A stretch of 64,000 nt of DNA. Origin: Capsicum annuum. Lineage: Eukaryota > Streptophyta > Magnoliopsida > Solanales > Solanaceae. A model generated the notes under the pieces. The model ran no database searches and was not told the DNA's origin. It saw only the letters and a program-made list of their open reading frames with translations. The translations under genes and the position numbers were made by a program. Below are positions 1-11,913 of the stretch, one piece after another. The first letter of the stretch is position 1; each line of letters begins with the position of its first letter. The stretch spans positions 21,205,908-21,269,907 of the forward strand of contig NC_061111.1 in assembly GCF_002878395.1 (NCBI RefSeq), read 5' to 3'.

Positions 1-830
1 CTAGGAACTTGGAATCTTGAATAAATTTGCAGAATTAATGGTGAACTTTGGAGGTTCTTGAAGTTTGATATAGGAGCTTAAGTTTTTTTTTTTGAAAGAA
101 TTTGATGAAATATAACATATAATGCTTCTAATAGGATTTAATATAGGGTTTGGACGGATTTTGGGTGAGGAAGAATGACCAAAACGCCCCTAAAAATCAA
201 ATAATTCTCGAATCTGTCCTTTGGTGGACTGTTTTGATAGTCTGAAGTAGATCAACCATAACGTTTTACTCCGATATCCAAATTAGATGAAACCAATTTC
301 ATTAGAAAGAGAACTCTCATATCTTTCTGTTGATATATAGTATGTCACCCAGATCATTGTGTACAAGGAGTTATGATTGTTTGAAATTGACCCAAAAATT
401 CACTTTTGATAGGCTGAAGTAGATCGACCATAACTTTTTGCTTCGATAGACAAATTGGATGAAACCAATTTCATTGGAAAGAGGACTCGCAGAGATTTCC
501 ATTGATATATAGTAAATCACTTAGATCATTATGTACAAGGAGTTATGATCATTTAAAGTTGGAGAAAAAATACGTCAGGCCTCAATACTTTTTCCTGCAC
601 GTTTTACTGTTCACTACTATTCACAGTTCGATCGAAATGTTCATAACTCGTCGCTCGGGTGTCTGTTTTGGATGATCCACATATCATTGGAAATATTATT
701 TGATACTCTACACAATGGTGGGTCATAATCTAAGACATTGCCGTACGAAAAATTTATAATTCATTTTAGAAGATAGAACCCAACACGTTTACGCACAAAA
801 TTTCAACGAAAAATTTCCCGCGGTATTATA
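1..830 (-). repeat. Element A 3' LTR, partial (cut by window start)
   Basis: Positions 1-830 repeat 7689-8519 almost base for base with scattered substitutions, as expected for paired LTRs. The inner end reads GGTATTATA where the other LTR reads GGTATTACA, so the canonical TG...CA terminus is mutated here. The remaining 1.6 kb lies left of the window. Confidence 0.9.
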
Positions 831-843
831 TCATCCTCCCTTT
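831..843 (-). promoter_or_regulatory. Polypurine tract of element A
   Basis: On the minus strand this is AAAGGGAGGATGA, directly upstream of the 3' LTR. Such a purine run primes plus-strand DNA synthesis in LTR retroelements. Position and composition are the evidence. Confidence 0.75.
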
Positions 844-1045
844 GGAAACATTCATCCTCGAATGACGCTAGACATGCCAAGATTATATAGGGAATAGAGC
901 ATACAACTGAAACCATTCGTTAGACTCATCACCACATCGTTTCTTACTCCGAATGCAACATAGAGTGCATAAATTCAAGAAACTACAGCTGAACACATAA
1001 TAAATGACAGCTGAATTGCTGCAACTTTTATCAAAAGTGCATGAT

Positions 1046-4000
1046 TTAGGAAAGAACGATACCTTCGGCTTGATCGGAGTTCGCAGAAAATAGGTGCGGG
1101 TACTTGGATCGCATATCCACCTCAGCTTCCCAAGTTGCACCCTCAACAGATTGGTTTTGCCACAACACCTTGACCAAGGGAACTTCTTTGTTCCTTNNNN
1201 NNNNNNNNNNNNNNNNNNNNNNNNNNNNNNNNNNNNNNNNNNNNNNNNNNNNNNNNNNNNNNNNNNNNNNNNNNNNNNNNNNNNNNNNNNNNNNNNTGTT
1301 GAGGGTGCAACTTGGGAAGCTGAGGTGGATATGCGATCCAAGTACCCGCAACAGATTGGTTTTGCCACAACACCTTGACCAAGGGAACTTCTTTGTTCCT
1401 TAGTCTTCGGACACTGAAATCAAGAATCTCAATAGGAATCTCATCAAAAGAATGATTTTCTTGAATGTCAGCACTCACATAGGAATCCACTACCACAACA
1501 TCGCTAATATGTTTTCTAAGCATGGAGACATGGAATATTGGATGAACAGAGGAAAACTCGGAAGACAACTCGACCTCATAAGCTACCTTACCAACACGGA
1601 TAAGAATTTTGTAAGGACCAACATAACGGGGACTAAGCTTCCCTTTCTTTTCGAATCTCTTCACCCAACTCATGGTGAAATTTTCAGATACACTAGGTCA
1701 CCAACTTCAAACTCAAGGTCTCTCCTTCTAACATCCGCATATGGCTTCTAAAGACTCTACGCAGTTTTCAAACTTTCCCTAATCAACTTAACGTTTTCCA
1801 TAGCCTCAAATACCAAATCAGGACCACTCACAGCCACTTCACCCACCTCGAACCAACCTTTGGGTGAGCTACACTTCCTCTCATACAAGGCTTCAAACGG
1901 AGCCATGCCAATACTAGAGTGAAAGATGTTATTATAAGCAAATTCTATCAACGGTAAGTGATCATCCCAACTTTCCTTAAAGTCAAGTGCACAAGCTCTC
2001 AATATATCTTCTAAGGTCTGGATGGTCCGCTCAGCCTGACCATCGGTCTGCGGATGAAAAACAGAACTTAAAAGCACTTGGGTACCAAGACCCTTCTAAA
2101 AAACTTTCCAAAATTGCGAAGTGGACTGAGTACCCCTATCCGAAATGATAGACAAGGGAACTCCATGCAGTTTGACTAGCTCTCGAATATATAATCTAGC
2201 GTAATCCTCAGCAGTATATGACGTATGAACATGGAAGAAATGAGCAGATTTAGTCAACCTATCAACCACAACCCAAATGGAATCATGATGGTGTTGGGAA
2301 GGAGGTAAACCAATCACGAAGTCCATATTTATCTCTTCTCACTTCCAGGTAGGAATACTAAACTCTTGCATTATACCACCAGGACTTTGGTGTTCAACCT
2401 TAACCTGTTGGCATGTTGCACACTTAGCTACAAACGCTATTATATCTTTCTTCATGCCACTCCACTAATAGATTCCCATAAGTCTCGGTACATCTTGGTG
2501 GCACCAGGATAAATAGAATATTGTGCCCCGTGCGCTTCAGCCATAATCCTCTGTCTTAGATCATCAACATTTGGGACACATAATCTACCCTGCAATCTGA
2601 ACACACCATCTCCCCCTTGGGAGAAAACCTCTACTTTTTGGTCCTTGACTGATTCCTTTAGTCTGACCAAACTAGCATCTAAGTATTGCTTTTCCTTTAC
2701 TTCCGAAACCAAGGAGGATTCAGAACTACTCTGAACCCCTATACTACTTTCAGCAGAGTCAAACAACTTAACCCCCAATCTAGCCAAACGATGTACATCA
2801 CGAGCCAACTCTTTCTTACCTTCTACCACATGCGAAAACTACCCATGGACACTCTACTTAGGGCATCCTCCACAACATTGGCCTTGCCCGGATAGTACAA
2901 CACACTCATATCATAGTCCTTTAACAATTCTAACCATCGTCTCTGCCTAAGATTCAATTCTCTCTGGGTAAACACATACTGCAGACTCTTATGATCAGTG
3001 AAAACATCAACATGGACACCATACAAATAGTATCTCCAGATTTTCAAAGCAAATACAACAGCAGCCAACTCAAGGTCATGGGTGGGCTAATTTTTCTCAT
3101 GGGGTTTCAATTGTCTAGAAGCATAAGCTATCACCTTACCCTTCTGCATCAATATGCAACCCAACCCAACTCTCAAAGCATCACAGTACACCACAAAACC
3201 ATCAACACCATCAGGCAAAGTCAAAATAAGGGCTGAAGTGAGTCGAGTCTTCAACTCCTAAAAACTCTTCTCACAAGATTCAGACCACAAGAACTTCACT
3301 TTCTTTTGGGTCAATCGAGTCATAGGAGACGCTATAGAGGAGAAACCCTCAACAAAACTGCGGTAATAGCCAGCTAAACCCAAGAAACTTCAGATATCAG
3401 TCAGACAAATAGGTCTAGGCTAATTTCTAATAGCTTCGATCTTTTGGGGATCAACTCTAATACCCTCGGAAGAAATGATATGACCCAAAAAAGCAACTGA
3501 CCTTAGCCAAAACTTATACTTACTGAACTTGGCAAACAACTTGTGATCTCTAAGGGTTTGCAAGACAGTTCAGAGATGATCAGAATGTTCATCCTCACTA
3601 TGGGAGTAGACTAGTGTATCATCGATGAACACTATGACAAACATATCCAGATATGGTCTGAAAACTCGATTCATGAGGTCCATGAAAGCTCCTGGGCATT
3701 AGTTAACCCAAAAGACATAACGAGAAACTCAAAATATCCATAACAAGTTCAGAAAGTGATTTTTGGGATGTCACACTCCCTAACTTTGAGTTGATGATAG
3801 CCGGAACAAAGGTCTATCTTTGAGAAATAACTTGCACCTTGCAATTGGTCAAACAAATCATCTATTCTCGGAAGGGGGTACTTATTTTTTACGGTGACTT
3901 TATTTAGTTGGCGGTAATCAATGGACATACGCAAAGAGCCATCTTTCTTTCTTACAAACAACATAGGAGCACCCCAAGGAGAAACAGTGGGCCTTATGAA

Positions 4001-4638
4001 ACCCTTATCTAGTAGATCTTTGAGTTGCTCTTTCAAAATGAGGAATAGAAATGGGCTGAGTATCGGGAAGAAGATCAATCCCGAACTCTATCTCTCTATC
4101 AGGAGGTATCGCTGGGAGATCATCCGGAAAGACATCAGAAAACTCATTAACGACGTTAACAGACTAGAGAGTTGGAGTCTCAGACTTAGTATCTTTGACT
4201 CTAACCAAATGGTAAATACACCCTTTGGAAATAAGCTTTCTAGCTTTGAGGTAAAAGATAAAATGACTCTTGGGTGACACTGAATTCCCACACCACTCAA
4301 ACACGGATGCACCCAGAAACTGAAACTTGACCACTCGGGTCCGACAATCAATAGAGGCATAAGAAGAATACAACCAGTCCATACCCAGAATCACATCAAA
4401 ATTTACCATGTCTAACTCAATCAGATCAGCTAACAAGACTATGAAGAACGATAACAAGACACTTTTTATACACTTTCTGGGCAACAATCGAATCACCCAC
4501 TGGGGTAGAAACTAGGATAGGCTCAGGAATAATCTGAGGACTCATTTTAAAATTCACAGCAATCACAGGTGTAACATATGAGAAACTGGATCCAGGATCC
4601 AACAGAGCATACACATCAAATTGAAATATACAAAGCAT
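1046..4638 (-). pseudogene. Element A pol remnant: protease, RT, RNase H, integrase, chromodomain
   Basis: Decayed polyprotein read right to left. Retropepsin around 4450-4640 has LLDPGSS where DSG or DTG is usual. RT lies about 3400-4080, with the palm motif FIDD near 3620. RNase H (about 2880-3240) includes FTDHKSL. The integrase core (1757-2330) shows MDFVIGLP, ISDRGT and HPQTDGQAER, supplying the D, D and E of the catalytic triad. The chromodomain (about 1080-1420, interrupted by an assembly gap) includes KVLWQNQSVEGATWEAE. Segments sit in different frames (breaks near 4450, 4080, 3070, 2830, 2330 and 1700) and carry several in-frame stops. No intact enzyme is encoded. The products would normally copy and integrate the element. 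Confidence 0.88.
1197..1296. other. Assembly gap of 100 N inside element A chromodomain
   Basis: Exactly 100 unknown bases, the usual placeholder for a gap of unknown size. Sequence right of the gap (1297-1349) is the reverse complement of 1094-1146, and 1350-1400 repeats 1146-1196 directly. This duplicated and inverted arrangement around the gap looks like a local misassembly. Confidence 0.97.
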
Positions 4639-4665
4639 ACCAGTAACAACATCGGGAGAGTCCTC

Positions 4666-5871
4666 CTATTCCTGGCGGGATGGTAAAGCATAGAATCTAT
4701 TCTGGCGCTGCCCGCCAGCATTGCTAGAAGAGGCACCCTGAGTTGGGGCTGGGCGAGTCACTAGAGTTGGAGCACTAACAGTTTGAGTCTGGGTCTGAGG
4801 GCGATAGTCACGACGCCCTTGTCCATCCTGTGGATAATCTCTAACTCTGTGACCCATGTCACCACACCGAAAATAACCCCTCTTCTTACCCCAACACTCA
4901 CCCAAATAAGCCCTACCACACTTAGGACACAGGGGACGATTTGGCTTACTGCCAGCACTGTACTGGAACCTGGATGCATATGACCTGCTACCTTGCTCCT
5001 GCCTACCTCTAGGCATAGGAGCACTAGCATATGATGGTGCTGGCATAGATGAACGATCCTAATACTAAGGGCGACTCCCTCCCTGCGATCTAGTCTAACC
5101 CTATTCATGCTGCTCGGACATAGCTCTCTTATTCCCTTTTATTCTATCTCTCTCCTTAATCTTGTCTGCCTCAATATGTTGGGTATGAGTCATCAACCTA
5201 GAAAAATTTATCTCACTATTCAGCATAGCAGACCTACATTCCTTAACCACATAACTAGACACTCCAGTCACAAACTTACTCATACTAGCCCGATTATCAG
5301 CCACTAAGTTAGGAGCATACTTGGCCAACTGATTGAACTTTAGACAGTACTCCCTAACAGTCATAGAGCCCTTTCGCAGGTTCATAAACTCTTCCACTTT
5401 TGCCTCCCTCATCTCCAAAGGGGAAAACTTCTCCAGGAATACATCTTGGAACTCTTGCCAAGTCATAGGGACAACTCCCTCACCTCTACTTTTCCTCCAA
5501 GCAACAACCCAGTCATAAGCAAGGTCTTTCAACCTATACGCAGGCAACTCCACACTATATTCCTCAGATACATGCATCACCCGAGTAATCTTCTGCACCT
5601 TCTCTAAAAACAACTATGGATCCTCATTAGACTTGGACCCATAAAATTCTGCCGAATTTATCCGCATGAAGTCACGGATCCTGGCAGCAGCTGAATCACC
5701 TCCCTGCTGTTGTGGAGCCGGGGCCGGGTTGGCCTGAACATTTGCAGTTTCAGCTTGGACCAGCGCCTGAAAGGCTTCCCAAAATTCAGCATGAGACACA
5801 TTTTCATTCAATGGGTCAGTGGGTTGAGGTTGCTGACCATCATTATTTCTTCTCGCTCGACGTGGAGGCAT
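4666..5871 (-). pseudogene. Element A gag remnant (capsid/nucleocapsid)
   Basis: Begins with MPPRRARRNN (ATG at 5871), followed by a capsid domain with FLEKFSP and MTVREYCLKFNQLAKYAP, typical of plant chromovirus Gag, then a basic linker and zinc knuckle region. Gag packages element RNA into particles. All pieces stay in one frame but stops at about 5611, 5098 and 5060 break it, and another separates gag from protease near 4665. The knuckles are damaged: in CPKCGRAYLGEC the usual His is Tyr, and in the second knuckle (about 4850-4890) the first and last Cys are missing. Confidence 0.85.
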
Positions 5872-6087
5872 ATTTCTGAAAGAGGAGAGCACGAATAAAT
5901 AGCAGAGAGAGATACTTTAATCACGATAGACTTTTAAAAGAAAGAATCACACTTTTTCCTAAAACGTCTTGTAGCCTCTTGCTCATAGATGTGGCGTGCT
6001 ACACACTGATGATCAAGACTCCACACTGATGATCAAGACTCTACTTAACGTGGCTTGTCAGACTCCCTAGGACACCTTAAAACCTTA

Positions 6088-6100
6088 GGCTCTGATACCA
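6088..6100 (-). promoter_or_regulatory. Primer-binding site of element A (tRNA-Met type)
   Basis: Minus strand reads TGGTATCAGAGCC, complementary to the 3' end of initiator tRNA-Met, four bases inside the 5' LTR edge at 6105. It primes minus-strand cDNA synthesis. This is not a tRNA gene. Confidence 0.9.
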
Positions 6101-6104
6101 AGTT

Positions 6105-8519
6105 TGTAATGTCCCAAAAAATGGGTCCCGGAGCGTCACACGGTGCTTGAGGCTACGAGTAGCGCCAAGCTAACCCTTTGAGCCATTTTCATTTAGTTCA
6201 ACATAAATCAACGGGGTTTCTATAAATAACCCTCAAATATCAGCAGAGTAATCATCATCCAAGAATAAAAAAATTTCAAAAAGATAACAAAATACGACTT
6301 ATTAGTCAACTCCCAACATCTATACTAGTCTGACAAGCCTTTAAGAAAATCAATAAAACCAGCGAGCCATTGAGACATGCCCCAACTGACTCATACACAG
6401 TTATCAAATGTAAACAATTCCGTGAAACCAACATCAGACATCACATCCTCGGAACATGAGGACTCACCACAACAGAGAATGTAGAACAGCGTGCCCGAAG
6501 AATCACTATCGAACCTGGAACTGAGCACCTGAACCTACATTCTGAGAAAATGCAGCCCACATCTAAAGATGTGGGTCAGTACCATGGAAAGAAACCGAGT
6601 ATATAGGGGTGTATACAGTTGTATAAACATCATCATCATAAATATTTATAAGAAATATACAGGATGTATGAAAGACTCACATAGATCGAAGAAAATCATC
6701 ATAATTATGAGAGGATGAAATAAGTACAATAACACATGTGAGTCATCATATAATTTGTCAATCACTTTCAGTTCATCAAGAATATCAATTCTCATAATGT
6801 AAATATCATTTAAATCTTTCGAAAGAATAACTTTCACAATTTCACTTTCAAATCACTTCACCATTCACCATAGACACAAGGAAACACACACACACTGGGA
6901 GATCCTATAACCAACATAAACCATGTGAGTTACATGGAGTCCAACGTACAACCCACGTTGGGGAGAGCCATCCTATCCTTGCCATCGGAGTAGTACTATC
7001 GATATCAAATCCACATAAACTAGTGATCACTATATAAATCAGCCTCAGGCCCACTCCTATGGGGGCACATAGTTCTAGGGAAGTAAGGTCGCTTTATACC
7101 TCCCACTCGGTGCTAAAGATTTTTCCCAAACTTAGCTCAGATTATTTCAAAAACAATCCACAATAAAATAATTTTAGTAATATATAAATATACATCGGGA
7201 GCCATCATGCTTCCCATCTATCAAAATCAACCACGTTGTGGATTTCTTTCACACTCGAGTTCAAAACAACTCCATTAAGACCAAAAGGTCAAATCATTCA
7301 AAATATCTCAAATATTCAACATTAACGTGCTTATAACACACATTTTCTCAAAAAAACACAATTTCCAATGGAGATTCACAACCTAAACATCAAAATCATG
7401 ATAAATATCATTCAAGATTCATGCTTTATATCTCCACACATGTAAATTCATTTTTCAAAATCATAAATATCAAGATTTTATAATAATCATCATAAGATAT
7501 GGGTTCATGCTTCAAATTCGTAAAAATCAAATAAAAATCATGTCTTTGTAAAGTAAATTACTTTTGGGCACAAGAACGAAAGAGAGTTCTTGTTGAAAAA
7601 CCCCACATACCTTGAATGATGAACTTTAGATTGATACTCATTTTTAAGATGTTAATCGTGTCTTTGAATGATGGTTCTTGGAGTTCTTGAACTAGGAACT
7701 TGGAATCTTGAATAAATTTACAGAATTAATGGTGAACTTTGGAGGTTCTTGAAGTTGGATGTAGGAGCTTAGGGTTTTTTTTTTGAGGGAATTTGATGAA
7801 ATATAATATATAATGCTTCTAATAGGCTTTAATATAGGGTTTGGACGGATTTTAGGTGAGGAAGAATGACCAAAACGCCCCTAAAAATCAAATAATTCTC
7901 AAATTTGTCCTTTGATTGACTGTTTTGATAGTCTGAAGTAGATCAACCATAACGTTTACTACGATATCCAAATTAGATGAAACCAATTTCATTAGAAAGA
8001 GGACTCTTATATCTTTCTGTTGATATATAGTATGTCACCCAGATCATTGTGTACGAGGAGTTATGATCATTTGAAGTTGACCCAAAAAATCACTTTTGAT
8101 AGGCTGAAGTAGATCGACCTTAACTTTTTACTCCAATAGACAAATTGGATGAAACCAATTTCATTGGAAAGAGGACTCGCAGAGCTTTCCGTTGATATAT
8201 AGTAGATCACCTAAATCATTATGTACAAGCAGTTATGATCGTTTAAAGTTGGAGAAAAAATACGCCAAGCGTCAGTACTTTTTCCTGCACGTTTTACTGT
8301 TCACTACTATTCACAGTTCGATCGGAATGTTCATAACTCGTCGCTCGGGTGTCCGTTTTGGATGATCCACATATCATTGGAAATATTATTCGATACTCTA
8401 CGCAATGATGGGTCATAATCTAAGACATTCCGCACGAAAAAATTATAATTCATTCTAGAAGATAGAACCCAACACGTTTACACACAAAATTTCAACGAAA
8501 AATTTCCTGGGGTATTACA
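6105..8519 (-). repeat. Element A 5' LTR, complete (2415 bp)
   Basis: Bounded by TGTAAT at 6105 and ATTACA at 8519, a 6-bp inverted terminus with the canonical TG...CA. The outer 830 bp is repeated at the window start. The minus-strand U3 end contains AT-rich TATA-like stretches near 7800-7815, a weak promoter candidate. The right flank 8520-8524 (GTACC) is the expected place of a 5-bp target duplication whose partner is outside the window. Confidence 0.92.
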
Positions 8520-11110
8520 GTACCCCATAGCATCCTCTCCATCTTCAAAGGAATTTGACCTCAAATTCGACATTTGGTCATTCTCAACCGCATCCACTAG
8601 AGAAAGATCACACACGTTGAAAATGTTGTGCACTTGGTATTCTGGGGGAAGGTCAATCTTGTAGGCATTATCATTGATTCTTTCAAGTACTTGGAATGGA
8701 CCATCACCCATTGGCATCGATTTGGACTTTCTTTGAGATGGAAACCGATCCTTCCTAAGGTGTACCCACACCCAATCTCCCGATTCAAGAATGAGTTTCT
8801 TTCTTCCTTTGTTTGCCCGCTTTGCAATCTCTTGATTTTTCTTCTTAAGTCGAAGCCGCACCTTCTCATACAATTTTTTCATAAAATCTACCCGCTTTCT
8901 TCCATCTAGGATAATCATAAGATCACTTGACAAATGAGTCAAATCCAAAAGGGTAAGGGGGTTGAGGCCGTATACACACTCAAAGGGAGTCATTCCCATA
9001 CTTGAGTGTATGACACGATTATAGGCAAACTCAATTAATGGTAGGTATTCCTCCCAAGAAGTCAATTTTTCCTTAATCATAGAATGTAGTATAGCACCCA
9101 AAGTCCTATTTACTACTTCCATTTGGCCATCGATTTGTGGGTGGCAAGAAGTGGAGAACAACAACTTGGTAGTTGTACCAAGCCTACCCTACATGGACTT
9201 CCAAAAGTGACTTAGGAACTTAGAGTCCCTATCACTCACAATGGTCCTCGGAATACCATGCAACTTGACAACATTATCAATAAACAAAGAGGCCACACTA
9301 GGTGCATCATCACATTTAGAGCATGGAATAAAGTGTGCCATCTTAGAAAATCGATCAACCACAACAAAGATACTATCCCGGCCTCTTCTAGTCCTTGGTA
9401 ACCCTAACACAAAATCCATAGATATATCAAGCCAAAGATGTAAAGGGGTGGGTAGCGGGGTGTACAACCCATGAAGTTGGAGCCGAGATTTGGCTCCTTT
9501 GCAATCTACACATTGGCCGCAAATCCTAGACACATCCTTGTGCATTTTTGGCCAATAGAATTGCTCCTTCAATATTCCAAGGGTATTTTTGACTCAAAAG
9601 TAACCTATTAGACCGCCATTGTATGCTTCTCTCACAAACAACTCTCTCCAAGAGCTAGAGGGTACACACAATCACCTACCTTTAAACAAGTAACCATCAA
9701 ACTTGGCATAGGGATTTGAACCCCTAGCCGAATCCCACTTGTCCCTACCCCATTCTTCACATTCCCTATAGATAGGATCAAAGTGAGGATCCTCGGGATA
9801 TAATTCCTTTAAGATCTCAAAACCCATCAATTTTGAAGACAAAGTAGACACAAGAACGTGTTTTCAAGATAAAGCATCGGTAACCACATTGTCCTTACCC
9901 TTTTTGTAATGAATAACATAAGGGAAAGTTTCAAGAAACTCAATCCACTTGGCATGCCGTTTGTTAAGCTTATCTTGTGCCCGAAGATGCTTCAAGGACT
10001 CATGGTCCGTTCGGATCACAAATTCTTTTGGCCATAAATAATGTTGCCAAGTGGCTAAGGCTCTAATCAAGGCATACAACTCTAAATCGTACGTAGAGTA
10101 GTTTAGAGTTGCTCCTTTGAGCTTTTCGCTAAAGTTGGCAATAGGATTCAATTCTTCCATTAAAATCGCGGCTATACCAACTTTTCTAGCATCACATTCA
10201 ACCTCAAAAGTCTTTTCAAAATTCGGCAATTGTAACAAAGGGGCCGAGATGAGCATAGCTTTCAAGTCCTTGAAGGCCTTAGCTTATTCATCTCCCCACT
10301 TGAAAGGACGATCCTTTTTAATCACTTCGGTCAAGGGGGCGGCAATGGTGCTAAATCCTTTGAAAAAACATCTATAAAAACTAACCAACCCGTGGAAGCT
10401 TCTCACTTCACCCATGGTTTTGGGAGTTGGATAATTTTTGATAGTGTCAATCTTAGATTCATCCACTTTGACCCCTCTTGAGCGCACCACAAAACCGAAA
10501 AATTTAACTTCTTGGACACCAAAAGAACATTTTTCTAAATTAGCATATAACTTCTCCTTTCGGAGGACATCAAACACACATTGTAAATATTTTACATGCT
10601 CATCTAAGGACCTACTATACACCAACACATCATCAAAGTAGACAACAACAAACTTTCCGATAAAAGGTTTCATCACATGATTCATTAACCTCATGAAAGT
10701 ACTTGGAGCATTTGTTAGTCCGAATCGCATAACCATTTATTCATAGAGACCGAATTTGGTCTTGAAGGCAGTTTTTCATTTATCACCCGGTTGCATATGC
10801 ATTTGGTGATAGCCACTCCTCAAATCAATTTTAGAAAACAAACACGAACCACTCAATTCATCAAGCATATCATCTAGCCTAGGAATAGGGTGACGATATT
10901 TTACCGTTATCTTGTTGATGGCTCGACAATCAACGCACATACGCCAAGTCCAGTCTTTCTAGGGAACTGTAGCACCGGGACCGCGCAAGGGCTCATACTC
11001 TCTTTGATATACCCTTTGTTGTGGAGTTCCTCAACTTGGCATTGTAATTCCTTGGCATCCGTCGGGTTGCTCCTATAAGCCGATTTGTTGGGCAATTGTG
11101 ATCCCAGCAC
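8520..11110 (-). pseudogene. Element B pol remnant: RT, RNase H, integrase
   Basis: RT (10284-11110) shows [13 protein letters not shown] and the palm motif YFDD near 10640. RNase H (9864-10265) contains RTDHESL. Integrase (8520-9572) keeps the zinc-binding end CGQCVDC, and D, D, E in [17 protein letters not shown] and GQMEVVNRT. The C-terminal region GPFQVLERINDNAYKIDLP is the conserved tail of this group. RT to integrase largely share one frame, broken only by occasional stops (about 10739, 10268, 9590, 9185), so decay is milder than in element A. The 3' end is cut by element A at 8520. Confidence 0.88.
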
Positions 11111-11539
11111 AAAATCTATTTGGTGCTTGATTCACCGAAGCGGGGGCATCCCTTGTGGAAGTTCTTTGGTAAAAACATCTTCATAATCCTGCAACACACA
11201 AGAAATCAAAGGAGAAATAGAAGAATTAGTGGGGTTAGTGTTAAAACAATGTGCCAAAAGAAGCATGGGTGTCTTTTCATCATGATCCACGAAGAGCTAC
11301 TTATTTTTAACCAATATCACCATGTTTTCTTTTCCCTTTGATGTTGAGGCAGCCCCGGATATCCCCACTACCACACCTACGGGTTCCCCCTCTTTTTCTT
11401 CATTTTTGGATTTCTTCCCCTTTTCTTTCAATTCTCTCATCCTTTAATGCAACTCGTTCACTTGTGAAGGCAAAAGTGGATGAAATGTGACCTTTCATCC
11501 ATCCTTCTCAAGTGTATATTGATTAGACCTCCCATCATG

Positions 11540-11910
11540 TTTGGTAGACCTATCATATTACCAAGGTCTACCTAACAACAAGTGACACGCTTCATTGGTA
11601 TTATGTCACAAATCACTTCGTCGTGGTTGTTTCCCACCTTAAACTGTATCACACATTGCCTCATGAATTTCAATTCACCATATTCATTCAACCATTGCAA
11701 CTTGTAAGGGCTAGTATGAAGTGTAGCTGGCAATTTCAAGAAGTTCACCATAGCAGCACTAACAACATTTGCACAACTACTACTATCTATCACCAAAGTG
11801 CACACACTTCCCTTCACAAGGCATTTAGTATGGAATAGATTCTCCCGTTGGATAGGATCATCCATCGCCTTAATAATCATGGCACGCCTCACTACAAAGT
11901 TTGGAACCAC
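11540..11910 (-). pseudogene. Element B retropepsin-like protease region
   Basis: Contains LVIDSSSCANVVS, where active proteases of this family have D-S/T-G, so the catalytic triplet is DSS and probably inactive. It is followed by KLQWLNEYGE, typical of this group, and LLGRPW just downstream. It shares the gag frame, while RT lies in another frame. The protease would cleave the element polyprotein. Confidence 0.75.
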
Positions 11911-11913
11911 ACA

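Larger units (their letters stand above)
1..8519 (-). mobile_element. Element A: Ty3/Gypsy LTR retrotransposon, Tekay/Del-type chromovirus, nested in element B
   Basis: A minus-strand LTR retrotransposon. Reading from high to low coordinates: 5' LTR (6105-8519), tRNA-Met-type primer site, gag, protease, reverse transcriptase, RNase H, integrase, chromodomain, polypurine tract, 3' LTR (830 to beyond the window start). The domain order RT-RH-INT defines Ty3/Gypsy, and the C-terminal chromodomain plus long LTRs point to the Tekay/Del branch. The right edge at 8519 cuts into the integrase C-terminus of element B, so A inserted after B. The coding region is spread over all three frames with many stops, so the copy is not autonomous. 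The left boundary lies outside the window. Confidence 0.9.

Noticed and set aside
6088..6100. tRNA-like motif (with similar ones at 14650, 41658, 55588 and 62092)
   Set aside because: Only the 3' end of tRNA-Met is matched, next to LTRs: primer sites, not tRNA genes. I found no full cloverleaf.
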